Assembly: GCA_024399065.1 (NCBI GenBank)
Contig: JAKSIB010000005.1
Location: forward strand, 62,001 to 126,000
Direction of reading: 5' to 3'
Source of the DNA: Fibrobacter sp.
Lineage (GTDB): Bacteria; Fibrobacterota; Fibrobacteria; Fibrobacterales; Fibrobacteraceae
DNA length: 64,000 nucleotides
Positions 1 through 8,243 of the stretch are shown here, piece by piece (the stretch's first letter is position 1; each line of letters starts with the position of its first letter). The position numbers and the translations under genes were made by a program. Under the pieces are notes generated by a model, which was not told the DNA's origin, did not search any database, and worked only from the letters and a program-made list of their open reading frames with translations.

Positions 1-2
1 AT

Positions 3-1397
3 ATAACTAACATTAAGCCATGCAACACAAATCATATGTTCTATTCTTGTGGTAAACTAGAAACCTTGACTATGGATATAAGTAATATAACGGATGCCCA
101 GTTTATGTTTGCCCATTGTAATCTAAGAGTATCTGTAAATCAGGAATTCATGGGCTTCATGCAAAAATTATCTAATGCATCATATATGTTTTATGACTGT
201 AATGGCATTGATGCAATTGATTTTGAACACAACACTATAGTTGATGCATCATATATGTTTAGTAATTGCCATAATTTACCTCAGGTAGATAAGGTCAATG
301 TTCCGATGGCAACAAATGTATCGCACATGTTTGATAAATGTGATGCTTTGACGACCATCGAGGAAATGGTAGTTACTGAAGCGATTGACGCATCATACTT
401 ATTCTCTGGTTGCAGCGCATTAACCGAAATACGGAAATTTGTATCATCGAATAAGCTTGACAATGTAGCTAGTATGTTCGTTGAATGCACTAATTTAACC
501 AGTATCCCGGAATTTGACACATCTGGTGTGACAAATATGGGAAATATGTTCTCTTATTGCGAAAATCTGGCTGAAATTCCGGAATTGGACACATCTAATG
601 TGATAACTATGGAAAGAATGTTCTTCAGGTGTTTCGCATTACAAGCTATCCCGGAATTGGACACATCTAATGTAACAACTATGAGACAGATGTTTGTTTA
701 TTGTGATAACATCTTGACTATCCCGGAATTGGACACATCTAATGTAACAACTATGAGCCAGATGTTCCATGGTTGCAGTAAGTTAAGAGAGGTTCCTCAT
801 TTAAATACATCGAATGTTATTAATATGTATGGAATGTTTGATAATGGTGATGGGTTTAAGCCAAACAATACTTCATTGGCAAGTCTACCTGAACTGGATA
901 CGTCTAATGTAACAGATATGTCATATATGTTTAGGGGATGCAAGGGACTTACCGATGTTCCGCATTTTGACACTCGTAATGTAACGGAGATGTATAATAT
1001 GTTCTCTGGCTGCACTAAATTGCAACATGTGCCTGATTTTAATACATCTAAATGCAAGGCTATGCGATCTATGTTCTATAATTGTAGTAGCTTACTGACT
1101 GCACCGAATTTTGATACATCTAACTGCCAATTTATAAATAGGATGTTCTATGGCTGCACATCATTAACCGCTGTACCACTATATGATTTATCTGCTGCAA
1201 CCAGTATATATAGTATGTTCTATAATTGTAAGTCAGTGGCTAGTGGAGCCCTTGCGTTATATCAAAAGGGTTTCCCCTCCGTCGTATGGCCATCTGAGCG
1301 ATCTGATATGTTCTACAATTGTGGCATAAATACAGATACGGGATTGGAGGAATTAAAGCAGATACCGAAAACGTATGGTGGCTTACTGGTAGCATAA
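3..1397 (+). CDS. BspA-type leucine-rich repeat protein, 5' end outside window
   Basis: The frame is open from the first bases, and residues before the first ATG (position 36) already fit the repeat, so the true start lies upstream of the window. The protein is built almost wholly of about 24-residue units of the form LDTSNVTxMxxMFxxC, the BspA/DUF285 class of leucine-rich repeats known from bacterial surface proteins. The last stretch (NCGxNxxTG, then IPxxxGG) resembles the end of the second LRR protein at 23357-24376, so the two are relatives. No signal peptide or anchor can be judged without the N-terminus. A role in adsorption or as secreted cargo is inference. It ends just before a strong terminator shared with the opposing clamp gene. 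Confidence 0.85.
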   Translation: MTNIKPCNTNHMFYSCGKLETLTMDISNITDAQFMFAHCNLRVSVNQEFMGFMQKLSNASYMFYDCNGIDAIDFEHNTIVDASYMFSNCHNLPQVDKVNVPMATNVSHMFDKCDALTTIEEMVVTEAIDASYLFSGCSALTEIRKFVSSNKLDNVASMFVECTNLTSIPEFDTSGVTNMGNMFSYCENLAEIPELDTSNVITMERMFFRCFALQAIPELDTSNVTTMRQMFVYCDNILTIPELDTSNVTTMSQMFHGCSKLREVPHLNTSNVINMYGMFDNGDGFKPNNTSLASLPELDTSNVTDMSYMFRGCKGLTDVPHFDTRNVTEMYNMFSGCTKLQHVPDFNTSKCKAMRSMFYNCSSLLTAPNFDTSNCQFINRMFYGCTSLTAVPLYDLSAATSIYSMFYNCKSVASGALALYQKGFPSVVWPSERSDMFYNCGINTDTGLEELKQIPKTYGGLLVA

Positions 1398-1411
1398 TAA
1401 AGCCATTATTT

Positions 1412-1447
1412 AAATAGACCAGCTATTATATAGCTGGTCTATTTTTT
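1412..1447. terminator. Bidirectional rho-independent terminator
   Basis: A perfect 14-base-pair stem (1412-1425 with 1431-1444) with loop TTATA has an A-run on one side and a T-run on the other. It can stop both the LRR gene (+) and the replication operon (-), which converge here. Confidence 0.9.
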
Positions 1448-1455
1448 CAGATAAC

Positions 1456-2304
1456 TTACACAACAAGATCGTAATTACTAATCGCCGCCGCAGATACTTC
1501 AGATGCACCGACAAACAATCGGATAGGATCATCAGGATTGGCGCCCGGAATAGCAGCATGAGCCTTTAATGCCGTCATAACCGTCTGGGCATTGGTAACA
1601 TTCCTGATATCGATGTCATATTGCGCCCCAATACCCTTCAATATGCTGAAATACATTGCAGGGAACATAATGACCTTACCCGGCAAGAATACACGCTTTA
1701 CCAATGCATCATCAATATATCGTGTACAATTGGAATCGATCAGATAGGTAATTTGCTGTGACAGCTTACCTTTCATATAAAACTTAACACGGTCATCCAC
1801 CATTAGCGTAATAAAGCGGCATCCCGGAACCAACTTGATCTTCTTGTCAAAATCCTTCAGCATCCCCTCATCCATGGCAATCTCGGCCACACGTTTCATC
1901 GGATCGGCGTCACGGCTACGAGGGGTATTTCTATCCATAGGCTTAAAACACGATGGGTCAGCAGTAATTGTACGGCAAGTAATGTCAGATGACGAAAACT
2001 TAATATACTCATAGAAGCGGCCGCTCATCGAAACTTCCTTATCAACACTAACACTGCCTGTCGTCGGATAATTGATAGCTTCGGCATATTTCACAAATTC
2101 AGACAAGGAAAAAATATTGACATTTTCACAGTCAAAATTCAGATCGGCAGGGCCAGCCGATAAATGTGTGAACAAAGCCTGTCCGGGAACTGTAATGCGG
2201 CAACGGCCATCCTTTTTATACAACAGGGTTTGTTGCGGCTTTGCGACAGCCACAACTTTTTTCAACAGGTCAAAAAATTGCTGACTAAATGTAATATTGT
2301 TCAT
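1456..2304 (-). CDS. Sliding clamp (DNA polymerase processivity factor, gp45-like)
   Basis: This 282-residue protein is predicted to be the ring that tethers the phage DNA polymerase to DNA; in T4-like phages gp45 also activates late transcription. No catalytic motif is expected. The call rests on the gp45-like pattern in the first 120 residues (an acidic strand, a segment like FSLSEFVKYAEAI, then alternating beta strands) and on its place as last gene of a minus-strand operon with primase, SSB, helicase and UvsX. T4 gp45 is 228 residues, so this one has extra sequence around residues 125-150. The start has a GGTGAGG ribosome site six bases before ATG. No clamp-loader or polymerase gene of T4 type is visible in the window. 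Confidence 0.6.
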   Translation of the reverse strand: MNNITFSQQFFDLLKKVVAVAKPQQTLLYKKDGRCRITVPGQALFTHLSAGPADLNFDCENVNIFSLSEFVKYAEAINYPTTGSVSVDKEVSMSGRFYEYIKFSSSDITCRTITADPSCFKPMDRNTPRSRDADPMKRVAEIAMDEGMLKDFDKKIKLVPGCRFITLMVDDRVKFYMKGKLSQQITYLIDSNCTRYIDDALVKRVFLPGKVIMFPAMYFSILKGIGAQYDIDIRNVTNAQTVMTALKAHAAIPGANPDDPIRLFVGASEVSAAAISNYDLVV

Positions 2305-2334
2305 AAAAACCTCACCATCAAATATATGAAAATC

Positions 2335-4443
2335 CTATTTATATTGCAAACCGGTGTGTCCAAACCGAATCAGCATCGTTTCGGCCTTATTCCAATCCAG
2401 CGAATTAGTACTTGGCACAAAATCAGCGCACATACTAGAATCCACTTCAATTTGCAACATCTTAGTCCCAAGACGCTTCATCATCATGGAAATTGCATAT
2501 GGGACATAGGAACGTCCATCACCCAATACATGAAATGACTTTAATTCCTTCAGCAGCGGCAAATACCCGCCCCTGATAGCAACAAACGGTCCATCCAGCA
2601 CAGCAACCTCATGGCATCCCACAGCAGACTTGGTTCCTATAACCCTTCGGGCCAACTCAGGGTTGACATCGGAATACAGAGAATACATTCCGTATGTACT
2701 AGGGCAATTCACCCACGACCCATTAGGCAAGAAATACTCATAGCCAAACGGTGCAACTGCCGCATATTCATCCGGCACAGCACGAAGCTTATTAAAGAAA
2801 TTGGAATCCGGGACCATCGATGAACCGGCAACCAATATAATCCACGCAGGATCCACTTTTGGCGGCAACGACATAATAGTATGAGCTCTTTTCGCTATAT
2901 TAAGGAATACGGAAAATATAGGTTGCTCAGACCGTTTGAAATACGTCACGGTATCCTTCGTATAGAAGATGCAGTCATTCGGTTCACGACTATACTTTGT
3001 ATAAATACCAATACTTTCGGTTCTATTATACACAATAGTAACGATTTCAGGCACATTAGATTCTCGAAGCAGTCGATTCGGAGTTATTTTTACCTTGGCA
3101 GCCTCAGTAATGCCAAGCATACGTCGAACCTGATTTCGTTCAGATTCAATTTTGATCGTGTTCGCAATAGCCTGTTTTTTACGTTCTTCCTGTTCGAAAT
3201 CCTTACGTTCGATAGCGGCTCGTATGGACAATTCAAGTTCATCATCTACCGGCTTATACGGAATCGGCATACTGCGAAGCTTGCGCCTAACGGCACGAAG
3301 GTGGCTCAAATCATTATGATTTGTTTTGTCCAGAGTCTTCCTGTCCTTATAGACCTTATATTCAAACACCGGATCGACATCAACCCCACTAGCTATAACA
3401 GCATCAACCTCTTCTTTAATCCACCCCATGTAGGACGGTGTAAATTGCTTCGCAGTTTTTTTCAGCGCACGGCGTTCCTCAGTCGTAATCGGGGCGGAAT
3501 TGATTCCGGCCATAGTACGGCATTTATCCTTTACATACGTATCGATCCAAAAATCAGTTTTGCCAAATTTATTTTTAATATGATTTCGGGAATAGTATGG
3601 CAAATAATCGCCATAGCACGCCTTATTCTGCAATACAACGTACAGCTCATCAAGATCAGACTTTGTGAAGAAATTTTTCGTGATTCGGCCAACCTTAACC
3701 TTTTCCGGGACAAGCTGACGCCCATTCAGCATTAGACGATATGTCCGATCAGATATTTTCATATAATTACGGCATAAATTTACCGTCAATTTATCTGGCA
3801 ATGGAATCTTCCTAAACAATACTGTAGCCGCTTTATTTTTTGCCTTCGCCTCGGCATAGATATTATTCAGATACAGACTAATTTGGTCACGGGTCATTCC
3901 CCTAAACCTACGTTTTCCGTCACGGCGCACAGCCTGTATACAGGTAGCCTTACCGATGCGAACATAATGGCGCAGCCTGCCGATTTTTAATCCAAGAAAT
4001 GCAGCGCAATCTTTCATCGGCATTTTTGGCGGAAGCCATCGAACCATCTTACTAGGCACGTAATTCTTTATGAAATAATCATAATCCTTATAATAAATAA
4101 ACTTGCCATATTCGTCCGCAGGCTGTTCAGTAATATATCCCTGCTTCACAAGGCGTAAATATGTTCGTTCATTTACATCCAAATCAGCTATAATTTCAGC
4201 AGGTCTCCATTTAGCCATTGGATGATTCTTATTAGGCGGCTCAATACCATATGACCTCAACTTAGCCATGGCCCGTTCAAAGTTATACACTTTTAGGCCA
4301 TTAAGCCCGGGCTGCTTAAACGGAATATCATTTAAGAAATCGGTATCTGTAAGTAAACTAATCGGCCGCCCAATATGTTTAGCTATCGTACTCACCGGTA
4401 CGAATTCACTTTCACCACCCTTATATCGAAGATCACCAAGCAT
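2335..4443 (-). CDS. Tandem helix-turn-helix array fused to glycosyltransferase-like domain
   Basis: This 702-residue protein matches no family I can name with certainty. Residues 1-280 appear to hold three or four MerR/excisionase-like helix-turn-helix modules, each a short helix pair followed by a basic 'wing' (for example around WRPAEIIADLDVNERTYLRL, PMKDCAAFLGLKIGRLRHYV and LCRNYMKISDRTYRLML). A basic, helical linker follows. Residues from about 460 look like a GT-A glycosyltransferase: a strand ending WIILVAGSSMVPD, then VLDGPFVAIRGGYL, then LGDGRSYVPYAISMMMKRLG. No classical DxD is obvious, so activity is uncertain. It lies three bases after the primase stop and upstream of the clamp. 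It could glycosylate DNA bases or a DNA-bound protein, or be a regulator with an inactive GT fold. Confidence 0.45.
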   Translation of the reverse strand: MLGDLRYKGGESEFVPVSTIAKHIGRPISLLTDTDFLNDIPFKQPGLNGLKVYNFERAMAKLRSYGIEPPNKNHPMAKWRPAEIIADLDVNERTYLRLVKQGYITEQPADEYGKFIYYKDYDYFIKNYVPSKMVRWLPPKMPMKDCAAFLGLKIGRLRHYVRIGKATCIQAVRRDGKRRFRGMTRDQISLYLNNIYAEAKAKNKAATVLFRKIPLPDKLTVNLCRNYMKISDRTYRLMLNGRQLVPEKVKVGRITKNFFTKSDLDELYVVLQNKACYGDYLPYYSRNHIKNKFGKTDFWIDTYVKDKCRTMAGINSAPITTEERRALKKTAKQFTPSYMGWIKEEVDAVIASGVDVDPVFEYKVYKDRKTLDKTNHNDLSHLRAVRRKLRSMPIPYKPVDDELELSIRAAIERKDFEQEERKKQAIANTIKIESERNQVRRMLGITEAAKVKITPNRLLRESNVPEIVTIVYNRTESIGIYTKYSREPNDCIFYTKDTVTYFKRSEQPIFSVFLNIAKRAHTIMSLPPKVDPAWIILVAGSSMVPDSNFFNKLRAVPDEYAAVAPFGYEYFLPNGSWVNCPSTYGMYSLYSDVNPELARRVIGTKSAVGCHEVAVLDGPFVAIRGGYLPLLKELKSFHVLGDGRSYVPYAISMMMKRLGTKMLQIEVDSSMCADFVPSTNSLDWNKAETMLIRFGHTGLQYK

Positions 4444-4445
4444 AT

Positions 4446-5594
4446 TTAAAAAACAACTCCTATTCGTCTAGCCGCCGAGAGGCGGTCTCTCGCAATTTTA
4501 CGGGCCGCCATCTTTTCTTCCCTAGCCTTCTTCTCTACATCACCGAATTTCAACGCAAACAAAATATCTGACCCTTCTGGACGCATACTATACTTCTGGA
4601 TGTAAGCAGGATCAACATACCCACTGGAATCTAACGGCATTTCACCGGCCATTACTGCCCCGTTTATATCCTTCGCCTTAATATCATTCCAATCAAACCA
4701 TCCGAATCCTTTCTTAGTCGTGTCAACCATAGCTTTCTGGCCGGGAGGGTCGTTGTCCCAAATAATAGTACATTTATCCTTATTTGCAGCAATCTGCGGA
4801 TTATCGTTCAATACTTCGCCAAGATGCTGGATACCACCTATAGCAATGGAATTACGAATAAACGTAGAGTCGATAGTACCTTCAAGAATATAAAACGGCT
4901 TCGAGAAATCAACAAAGTCTATATTATAAGCCGTGCGTTTTACACCTTCAAAATTTCGGTAACGTAGCGTATTATTCGGATCGATAGCTCTGGCATCAAA
5001 CTGATTCCATGCACCGCCAAAACGATAGAACGGTATGATAATACGATCACGATATTCATTACCAATTGGATAACCACTACTGTTCAGAATTAAATTACCA
5101 GCCGGGTCTCGTTGTAAAAAACGCTTATCATTAAGACATACAAACCATTTTTCGTATACCATCGGCCTAATTTTTCGGTCAATACAAATTTGTTTACCCT
5201 GAACCGCTAACGGATGGTTGCATGTAATTGGGATAATTTCACCATCCATGAATGGCAGGCCAATTTTTTTAGCCTCACTTACTGGCACTTCCTTTTTCTG
5301 TTTCGGCTTACTATCACTATCGAATCCAAGCAGCAACATTCGTCCAAATCGATCTTCATCATGTTCCTTGATATACTGCATAAAATGTTGGCTCACACCA
5401 CACTTATAGCATATATAACGCCACGTATCCTTGTAAACGTATGCTTTTTTCTTGTTTGGAAAATTCAAATCGCCGCACGTAGGACACACAAAGTTGAAAC
5501 AGTCTGATTTTTCAACCAGAACTTGCCCGCCGAACATTTCATTCACGGCATCTTCATATTCCGTATCAGGTATATTTTCGTACGAAAAACTCAT
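4446..5594 (-). CDS. DnaG-type DNA primase
   Basis: The primase makes RNA primers for lagging-strand synthesis, working with the replicative helicase encoded at 8244-9758. An N-terminal CHC2-type zinc ribbon is visible with Cys37, Cys40, Cys62 and Cys65. The TOPRIM core follows in the second half, with the acidic signatures YILEGTIDSTF and IIWDNDPPG around residues 240-290. The C-terminus is basic. At 382 residues it is close to T4 gp61 (342) and shorter than cellular DnaG, lacking the C-terminal helicase-interaction domain. It is separated from the SSB gene by a terminator, so it may have its own promoter in the AT-rich gap 5595-5615. The next gene starts three bases after its stop. Confidence 0.85.
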   Translation of the reverse strand: MSFSYENIPDTEYEDAVNEMFGGQVLVEKSDCFNFVCPTCGDLNFPNKKKAYVYKDTWRYICYKCGVSQHFMQYIKEHDEDRFGRMLLLGFDSDSKPKQKKEVPVSEAKKIGLPFMDGEIIPITCNHPLAVQGKQICIDRKIRPMVYEKWFVCLNDKRFLQRDPAGNLILNSSGYPIGNEYRDRIIIPFYRFGGAWNQFDARAIDPNNTLRYRNFEGVKRTAYNIDFVDFSKPFYILEGTIDSTFIRNSIAIGGIQHLGEVLNDNPQIAANKDKCTIIWDNDPPGQKAMVDTTKKGFGWFDWNDIKAKDINGAVMAGEMPLDSSGYVDPAYIQKYSMRPEGSDILFALKFGDVEKKAREEKMAARKIARDRLSAARRIGVVF

Positions 5595-5608
5595 GCACCA
5601 AATATATT

Positions 5609-5645
5609 AAAAAATGAGGATGGTGCCAAATTTAGCACCACCCTC
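5609..5645 (-). terminator. Terminator after the SSB gene
   Basis: On the minus strand an 11-base-pair stem (5645-5635 with 5626-5616, one G-U pair) is followed by ATTTTTT. It would separate SSB transcription from the primase gene. Confidence 0.85.
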
Positions 5646-5667
5646 GGTTTCCAACTACTACTTCAAT

Positions 5668-6825
5668 TTAGAACGGCAGTTCGTCATCATCAGAAGAAGA
5701 CGGCGGGAGCTGATTTGCCATAGGCTGGGCGGCCGGTGCAGCTGTTCGAGGAGCAGCGATAGCGGCGGCAGCCAGCAAAGCAGCGTCATTATTTACCTGC
5801 GCAGGCTGTGCGGCAGGAGCCGGTGCTGCAGTCGGTGCAACAGGAGCGCCAGTTCCGAGGAACTGAGAAGCATCAACTACAGTGGTACGGGGTTCAACAG
5901 CCGGCTTGTATGCAGTTGCCTGCTGATATCCGCCAGTCGGAACATCGTTAGTGATAGCGTCGGCCTTTTCCTGAGCCTTACGTTCGGTAGCTTCCCAGAA
6001 TTCACGAATAGCGGCGGCAGCTTCCTGTTCGGTAGGAACGCCTTCGAGATACTTGGTCAAATCATGACACTGGTTCAGGATTTCGATCATCTCGTTGTTT
6101 GTTCCAGCCAACGGTGTTGCTTCGTCTTCATATTCAGAACCTTCATAGGTAGGCATGCCCTTAGCTTCATCCCAAGTGACCATGACAGTAAAGTCTACGC
6201 CATTAGTCGGGGAGTGCGGGATAAAGCGGCGCTTTTCCTTCTTCTTACGATCACGAATACTACCGGGTGCATTGGCAGAATCTGTAGTGGTTTCAGCACT
6301 GTCGTCAAACGGTGCACGAAGCATACGATCCATAGCGTCACTATGACGCCACACCTTAACCAAGCCGTTGTTGTTCGGTTCATTGTCGTCCTGACGGATC
6401 AGAACGTTGGTATACCATTCTTCACGGGCGAGCATCTTGGTGAGTTCCTTGGCACGTTCGTCCTTCTTGCCATAAAGCTTAACAACTGCGTCGTAACGGT
6501 TCCAGATGTCAGCACAAATAGGACAGCTGGTTACACCCGGAACAGACATGCGGCACTTCACTTCACGGAAAACACCATTCATAGCAAGACGATGGGTCTT
6601 GACATTAACGCCCGGATAAAGATTATTCTTGAGACCTTCGATGCCCTGAGGGAGCACACGAATAGTTGCATCATAGCCCGGATGCTTTGCGGAAACACGG
6701 GGACGCCACTGATTAGGATCAGCATTAGCGGAACCGCCACCACGTACATTAGGAATGACTGGAGCAGCATTGATGGTCAAGAAATCATCAAACGAAGCAT
6801 TAGCATTAGGAATCTGAGTATTCAT
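5668..6825 (-). CDS. Single-stranded DNA-binding protein (gp32-like)
   Basis: This 385-residue protein is predicted to coat single-stranded DNA during replication and recombination. It resembles T4 gp32: an N-terminal region starting MNTQIPNANASFDDFL, a core with an aromatic and basic OB-like region, and a zinc-site candidate near residues 95-105 (C-x7-C-x2-C, in CRMSVPGVTSCPIC). A long Ala/Pro-rich disordered segment ends in the acidic tip DDDELPF, the usual SSB partner-binding tail. gp32 is 301 residues; the extra length is the linker. A perfect sigma70 consensus promoter lies upstream, and a long purine-rich, apparently unstructured leader precedes the start (6830-6865), similar in kind to the leader through which gp32 represses its own mRNA. 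Confidence 0.8.
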   Translation of the reverse strand: MNTQIPNANASFDDFLTINAAPVIPNVRGGGSANADPNQWRPRVSAKHPGYDATIRVLPQGIEGLKNNLYPGVNVKTHRLAMNGVFREVKCRMSVPGVTSCPICADIWNRYDAVVKLYGKKDERAKELTKMLAREEWYTNVLIRQDDNEPNNNGLVKVWRHSDAMDRMLRAPFDDSAETTTDSANAPGSIRDRKKKEKRRFIPHSPTNGVDFTVMVTWDEAKGMPTYEGSEYEDEATPLAGTNNEMIEILNQCHDLTKYLEGVPTEQEAAAAIREFWEATERKAQEKADAITNDVPTGGYQQATAYKPAVEPRTTVVDASQFLGTGAPVAPTAAPAPAAQPAQVNNDAALLAAAAIAAPRTAAPAAQPMANQLPPSSSDDDELPF

Positions 6826-6921
6826 GTATTACCTTACCTTTTCTTATCTTTTTCTTTTTCTGTTCTTTTTTATCTATCTTGTCCGCAGTGTACCCGTTGC
6901 CGGTTAACTGCCAATGTATAA

Positions 6922-6950
6922 ATTATACTATTTATTATTTTCAGTGTCAA
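6922..6950 (-). promoter_or_regulatory. Sigma70 consensus promoter for SSB
   Basis: The minus strand reads TTGACA, 17 bases, TATAAT: an exact consensus match. It lies across the end of the 214-residue gene and points to the SSB gene. Confidence 0.85.
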
Positions 6951-7572
6951 ATTTTGAATATGTGAGCTGAGCAAAGGCTTCAGATCGTTTAAGAGCCTTG
7001 TCAACCTGTTCACTAAGATTTTCCGGCAACTCAAAGTCAAGATCGTCCTTATGTTCTTCTTTCAGGGCGTCGGTGACTTCATCCATCAAGCTGTCAAAAT
7101 CCCAAGATACTTGCTTAGCAATAACATTATTGATAACACACAGGTCGGAGAACTTAGATGCATATCCTTCAAGCTTTTCAGAATCGGTGACCTGCGTATT
7201 GTTCGGGTCATATTCTTCGTCGATATGGACCTTTCCGTCTGTGTCCTTGGCAAGCATTTCTGCAGGATTCTCGACGAAATGCGCACGGTCGATTTCTTCA
7301 TCATCACGTTCATATTCATGGGCTCGGCTTAAATAATCCTTACCAATAAATCGATTTCGCTTCTGTACTTCAGCCAGCCAAGTGTTATACGCCTCAGTCT
7401 TTACCAGAACTTTTGTACCGCCATCACCCACACCATTGCCGTCAGTACCAATGTTGCAAATAGCATTCGTAATCGTTTCAATAGTTTCCTTGTTGGCGGC
7501 AGCTTTTTCAGCCTCGGCCATATCGTTTTTCGTCATGACGTCATTATAATTTGAAAACTTAAACTTGCTCAT
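6928..7572 (-). CDS. Acidic protein of unknown function upstream of SSB
   Basis: This 214-residue protein is very acidic and has no family I recognise. It is largely helical by eye, with a Gly-rich turn near residue 45 and acidic clusters at about 85-125 and 165-190. It has a strong ribosome site (GGAG) that overlaps the stop of the small gene before it, so the two are coupled. In T4 the helicase loader gp59 sits beside gp32 and has a similar length (217), but gp59 is basic and no shared motif is seen, so that name is not used. A role in replication is inferred from position only. Confidence 0.7.
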   Translation of the reverse strand: MSKFKFSNYNDVMTKNDMAEAEKAAANKETIETITNAICNIGTDGNGVGDGGTKVLVKTEAYNTWLAEVQKRNRFIGKDYLSRAHEYERDDEEIDRAHFVENPAEMLAKDTDGKVHIDEEYDPNNTQVTDSEKLEGYASKFSDLCVINNVIAKQVSWDFDSLMDEVTDALKEEHKDDLDFELPENLSEQVDKALKRSEAFAQLTYSKFDTENNK

Positions 7573-7576
7573 ATAA

Positions 7577-7696
7577 CTACTCCAATATATCAGCTATGAA
7601 TACAAACAGGCCTTGAATCAGCATCACAATTTCATCGCCAATATTGGCAAAAAACTCAAGAAACCTAGATTTATTAGATTCGCTACGTTTCGTCAT
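7577..7696 (-). CDS. 39-residue protein with hydrophobic C-terminus
   Basis: This small gene starts with the ATG of a TAATG overlap with the stop of the 167-residue gene, and ends five bases before the next start, so it is tightly packed into the operon. The product begins with a polar, basic stretch (MTKRSESNKSRFLEF) and continues with a hydrophobic segment (EIVMLIQGLFVFIADIL) that could be a single membrane helix or a buried amphipathic helix. The packing and the GGAG site in its last codons (used by the next gene) support it as a real gene. Function unknown. Confidence 0.65.
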   Translation of the reverse strand: MTKRSESNKSRFLEFFANIGDEIVMLIQGLFVFIADILE

Positions 7697-8199
7697 TACA
7701 TCAACCCCGCCATGATTTCAGCTTCTTCATCAGGATCATCTTCAAGCAAACGTTCTTCATACGACTTTTCTTCCGCCGGAGCGCCAGTCACAATGTCATT
7801 ATCATCATCTTCCGCATTTTTTGCACGCTTACTTGTCGAATTCACAACAACCATTTCAAGTTCCTGTTCACTAATTTCTATAGATCGCTCCCTAGCAAGC
7901 AACAGTTTGATGTCCGTATCCAGAATTGCGCTTAGCTTCACGGCATCAACCATTGTTTCAACGGCAACCAGAATGTCAAACATCCCGAACCCTTTAGAGG
8001 CGTACGTTTTATACAAATCCCAGATAGCCGCATTCAGTTTTTCCTTATTCTTCTTAATGATATTTTCAGGCATATTCAGGATAATACAGCTATCGCCATC
8101 AAAACGTGGTTTCATTAGATATTCATCCAATTTGGCCACAATTCCGGCAACAGATGTATCTAGCTTATCCTTCTTGCCATCAGTCAAATTTTCTAACAT
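7696..8199 (-). CDS. Unknown acidic-tailed protein, operon with helicase
   Basis: This 167-residue protein is not recognised. Residues 1-115 look helical and mixed in charge; residues 115-167 are an acidic disordered tail rich in D and E. It lies between the helicase gene and the 39-residue gene. Its start codon lies inside the 3' arm of an 11-base-pair hairpin (8191-8232), and no strong Shine-Dalgarno site is seen, so translation may be regulated. Confidence 0.65.
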   Translation of the reverse strand: MLENLTDGKKDKLDTSVAGIVAKLDEYLMKPRFDGDSCIILNMPENIIKKNKEKLNAAIWDLYKTYASKGFGMFDILVAVETMVDAVKLSAILDTDIKLLLARERSIEISEQELEMVVVNSTSKRAKNAEDDDNDIVTGAPAEEKSYEERLLEDDPDEEAEIMAGLM

Positions 8200-8232
8200 A
8201 GTTAGTACCCATTACTAAAAGCTATGTTAGAA
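8191..8232 (-). promoter_or_regulatory. Hairpin covering a start codon
   Basis: TTCTAACATAG and its reverse complement CTATGTTAGAA are separated by 20 bases. On the mRNA the second arm contains the ATG of the 167-residue gene, so the stem would hide the start codon. Confidence 0.6.
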
Positions 8233-8243
8233 ATTAGATCATT

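Noticed and set aside
2320-2336. TATAAATA (exact T4 late promoter) upstream of the clamp gene on the minus strand
   Set aside because: It is the end of the preceding coding region and lacks the ACT ending shared by the other motifs; the clamp belongs to an early operon. Kept as a possibility only.
2881-3735. 284-codon frame opposite the HTH/glycosyltransferase-like gene
   Set aside because: No ribosome site or motif; the reverse strand shows consistent coding features.
5614-6921. Long open frame opposite the SSB gene
   Set aside because: Composition is an antisense shadow (Cys/Arg/Ser-rich), no ribosome site, and the opposite strand encodes a clear SSB.
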